A stretch of DNA of 6,549 nt from an uncultured Caryophanales bacterium (GTDB lineage: Bacteria; Bacillota_I; Bacilli_A; RF39; UBA660): positions 1-6,549 of the forward strand of contig CAMVMQ010000045.1 of the NCBI GenBank assembly GCA_947168625.1, in the 5' to 3' direction. The first letter of the stretch is position 1. Each line of letters begins with the position of its first letter. The notes beneath the pieces were generated by a model. That model was not told the DNA's origin. It saw only the letters and a program-made list of their open reading frames with translations, and did not search any database. Position numbers and translations under genes: made by a program. This document shows positions 5,392 to 6,549 of this stretch, piece by piece.

Positions 5392-5569
5392 CAATAGCTC
5401 CAGTAGGGCATGACTCTTTGGCCGTAGTAGCATCTTCTACCATATCTTCTGATACAAGGGGAGTTACTACTTTAGCTAAATTATCGTCATCAAAATCAAA
5501 GACATCACTACAAATACTGATGCACTGTCCACATCCAATACATTTATCTTTGTTGACTTTTAACTTCAT
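5381..5569 (-). CDS. Single-cluster [4Fe-4S] ferredoxin
   Basis: A 62-residue soluble electron carrier. CIGCGQC (residues 10-16) provides C10, C13 and C16 and CPTGAI (54-59) provides C54, the usual four ligands of one [4Fe-4S] cluster. C20 is a fifth cysteine, at the place where two-cluster ferredoxins use a ligand of the second cluster; here the second motif is absent and an acidic loop (DVFDFDDDN) replaces it. This size and form is typical of the short Bacillota ferredoxins. The strongly negative charge fits electron transfer partners. ATG 5569 follows GAGGAAGG (5577-5584 on the complement), and a promoter lies upstream. Partners cannot be told from this window. Confidence 0.93.
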   Translation of the reverse strand: MKLKVNKDKCIGCGQCISICSDVFDFDDDNLAKVVTPLVSEDMVEDATTAKESCPTGAIEEE

Positions 5570-5592
5570 TTCAATACCTTCCTCTCTAAAAC

Positions 5593-5621
5593 ATTATATT
5601 AAAAACAAGGAAAAAATGCAA
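5593..5621 (-). promoter_or_regulatory. Sigma-A-like promoter of the ferredoxin gene
   Basis: On the minus strand, TTGCAT (5621-5616), 17 bases, then a perfect TATAAT (5598-5593). Transcription would begin near 5586, just before the ribosome binding site. Confidence 0.8.
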
Positions 5622-5628
5622 TATAATC

Positions 5629-5657
5629 TTTTCATTAAATAAAAAATATGTTATTAT
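5629..5657 (+). promoter_or_regulatory. Candidate promoter of the tail-anchored protein gene
   Basis: TTTTCA (5629-5634), 17 bases, then TATTAT (5652-5657) with an extended -10 TGT at 5649-5651. Its -35 is 7 bases from the divergent ferredoxin -35. Transcription would start near 5664, leaving a leader of about 19 bases. Confidence 0.6.
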
Positions 5658-5682
5658 ATAAATGTAGATAGGTAGTGGTATA

Positions 5683-6417
5683 ATGAAAGAAAGTAGAGTA
5701 GAAAAGTATTATTATCAAGATTTAGAGCCCTATGAAAGAGTTAAAAGAAATCAAGAATTATATAAAGATTTATCTAAAGAAATATCAGACTTAGATAATC
5801 TTCCTATTCCAGATAATTCTAATGAAATTGATTTAGATGGGTTGAAAAAGATAATTTATAGTCGAGATGAATATCGTAAAGAAAAGAAAAGAAAAGAAAT
5901 TCCAGCATACGAATCATTAAAGGAAGAAGAACCTAACAATAAACGTATCTACGATATAAATATTTTACTTGAAAATGCTAAAAATGAGCTTAATAAGAAT
6001 ATCGAAACTAATACAGGCAAAAAAATAAAAACCAATTTTTTAGCTGATTTAGAAGAAGAAAAAATACCATATCATGAAGATGCTATTGAAATATCGAACA
6101 TGGAAAATGAAAAAAAGATAAGTGATGAAGATTCACTACCTTTAGATTTACTAGTGGATTTAAAGGGAGAAGATAACACATTGGTAACTGATCCTATTAT
6201 TAAAGATGAAGTTACTATGATTAAGAAAATTAAAGATGGAGAAACATTTTATAGTGGTTCGTTTAATTTCACAAAAAAAGATTTTGAAGAAAATGATGAT
6301 GAGGATAATTTTTTAGGTGAAACATCTCATAATGCAGTTAAAATAGTATTTCTTATTTTTGGATTACTTTTAATTGGAGCTGCTATCTTCTTTATCTTGA
6401 CAAAATATATTATTTAA
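5683..6417 (+). CDS. Acidic C-terminally anchored membrane protein, unknown function
   Basis: A 244-residue protein I do not recognise. Residues 1-215 are highly charged and largely disordered or helical, with EPYERVKRNQELYKDL (15-30), LDNLPIPDNSNEIDLDGLKK (37-56, resembling a short conserved linear segment) and an acidic stretch EENDDEDNF (202-210). One hydrophobic helix at about 219-240 ends the protein, leaving only KYII after it, so it is probably held in the membrane by its C-terminus with the charged part in the cytoplasm. The ribosome binding site is weak (AGGT at 5670-5673, 9 bases before ATG 5683). No alternative start lies close by. A pentanucleotide AAAGA repeat (5878-5897) lies in the coding region. 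The sequence resembles uncharacterised proteins of low-GC Bacillota, but I cannot assign a role. Confidence 0.78.
   Translation: MKESRVEKYYYQDLEPYERVKRNQELYKDLSKEISDLDNLPIPDNSNEIDLDGLKKIIYSRDEYRKEKKRKEIPAYESLKEEEPNNKRIYDINILLENAKNELNKNIETNTGKKIKTNFLADLEEEKIPYHEDAIEISNMENEKKISDEDSLPLDLLVDLKGEDNTLVTDPIIKDEVTMIKKIKDGETFYSGSFNFTKKDFEENDDEDNFLGETSHNAVKIVFLIFGLLLIGAAIFFILTKYII
5878..5897 (+). repeat. Four tandem AAAGA units in coding sequence
   Basis: Four perfect copies of AAAGA in the tail-anchored protein gene, encoding part of RKEKKRKE (residues 65-72). Gain or loss of one unit would shift the reading frame. It may simply reflect a Lys/Glu-rich stretch in AT-rich DNA. Confidence 0.7.
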
Positions 6418-6441
6418 GAAAGATTAGTTCTTTCTTTTTTT
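6416..6441 (+). terminator. Intrinsic terminator of the tail-anchored protein gene
   Basis: AAGAAAGA (6416-6423) pairs with TCTTTCTT (6429-6436) around a TTAGT loop, followed by a T-run to 6441. The stem starts on the last two bases of the stop codon. Confidence 0.75.
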
Positions 6442-6450
6442 CTTTTATAG

Positions 6451-6459
6451 TGGTATAAT
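6451..6459 (+). promoter_or_regulatory. Extended -10 promoter of tRNA-Arg
   Basis: TGGTATAAT gives an extended TGn plus consensus TATAAT (6454-6459), 12 bases before the tRNA. The matching -35 position (6431-6436, TTTCTT) is poor and falls within the preceding terminator, so the extended element probably compensates. Confidence 0.68.
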
Positions 6460-6471
6460 CATTAATGAAAT

Positions 6472-6548
<77 letters not shown>

Positions 6549-6549
6549 T

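Noticed and set aside
5311..5433. Longer N-terminal extension of the TPR-like protein
   Set aside because: It would run through the promoter, the ferredoxin terminator and the ferredoxin coding end. GTG 5310 has a fitting ribosome binding site and promoter.

Overview
The window is strongly AT-rich, with genes preceded by AGGAGG-type ribosome binding sites, CCA encoded in the tRNA genes, and simple sigma-A-like promoters with 17-base spacers. Together with a CotF-like spore coat gene, this points to a low-GC Bacillota chromosome (Bacilli, Clostridia or a related uncultured lineage). I cannot name the genus.

Layout. Positions 1-62 are the 3' part of a tRNA-Leu(UAG), followed by its terminator (75-110). 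A short GC-rich island (about 114-150) resembles, on the minus strand, a decayed 3' half of a CAU-anticodon tRNA. A T-rich, gene-free stretch leads to a 252-residue MvaI/BcnI-type restriction endonuclease (324-1082), with no methyltransferase visible in the window. Two tiny overlapping genes follow (1155-1346, 1339-1587): a short helical protein and a CotF-like spore coat protein, closed by a terminator. Next come a DUF2974/Mbeg1-like alpha/beta hydrolase (1664-2743) and a small two-helix membrane protein (2798-3418), each with a recognisable promoter. A short-chain dehydrogenase/reductase (3464-4387) follows, whose ribosome binding site and start codon lie inside a long hairpin.

The minus-strand block has a TPR-like protein with an unrecognised Cys-containing C-terminal domain (4408-5310) and a single-cluster ferredoxin (5381-5569), each with its own promoter. 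A bidirectional terminator separates the block from the dehydrogenase. Divergent promoters separate the ferredoxin from an acidic, C-terminally anchored membrane protein (5683-6417). The window ends with a terminator, an extended -10 promoter and a complete tRNA-Arg(CCU) (6472-6548).

How the genes work together. Most genes look like single transcription units rather than one pathway, apart from the coat pair, which is translationally coupled. The packing is tight: several stop codons lie inside or touch terminator hairpins, and one promoter begins on the base after a stop codon. The best candidates for new biology are the apparently solitary MvaI-like nuclease beside a tRNA remnant, the hairpin over the dehydrogenase start, and the uncharacterised C-terminal domain of the TPR-like protein.
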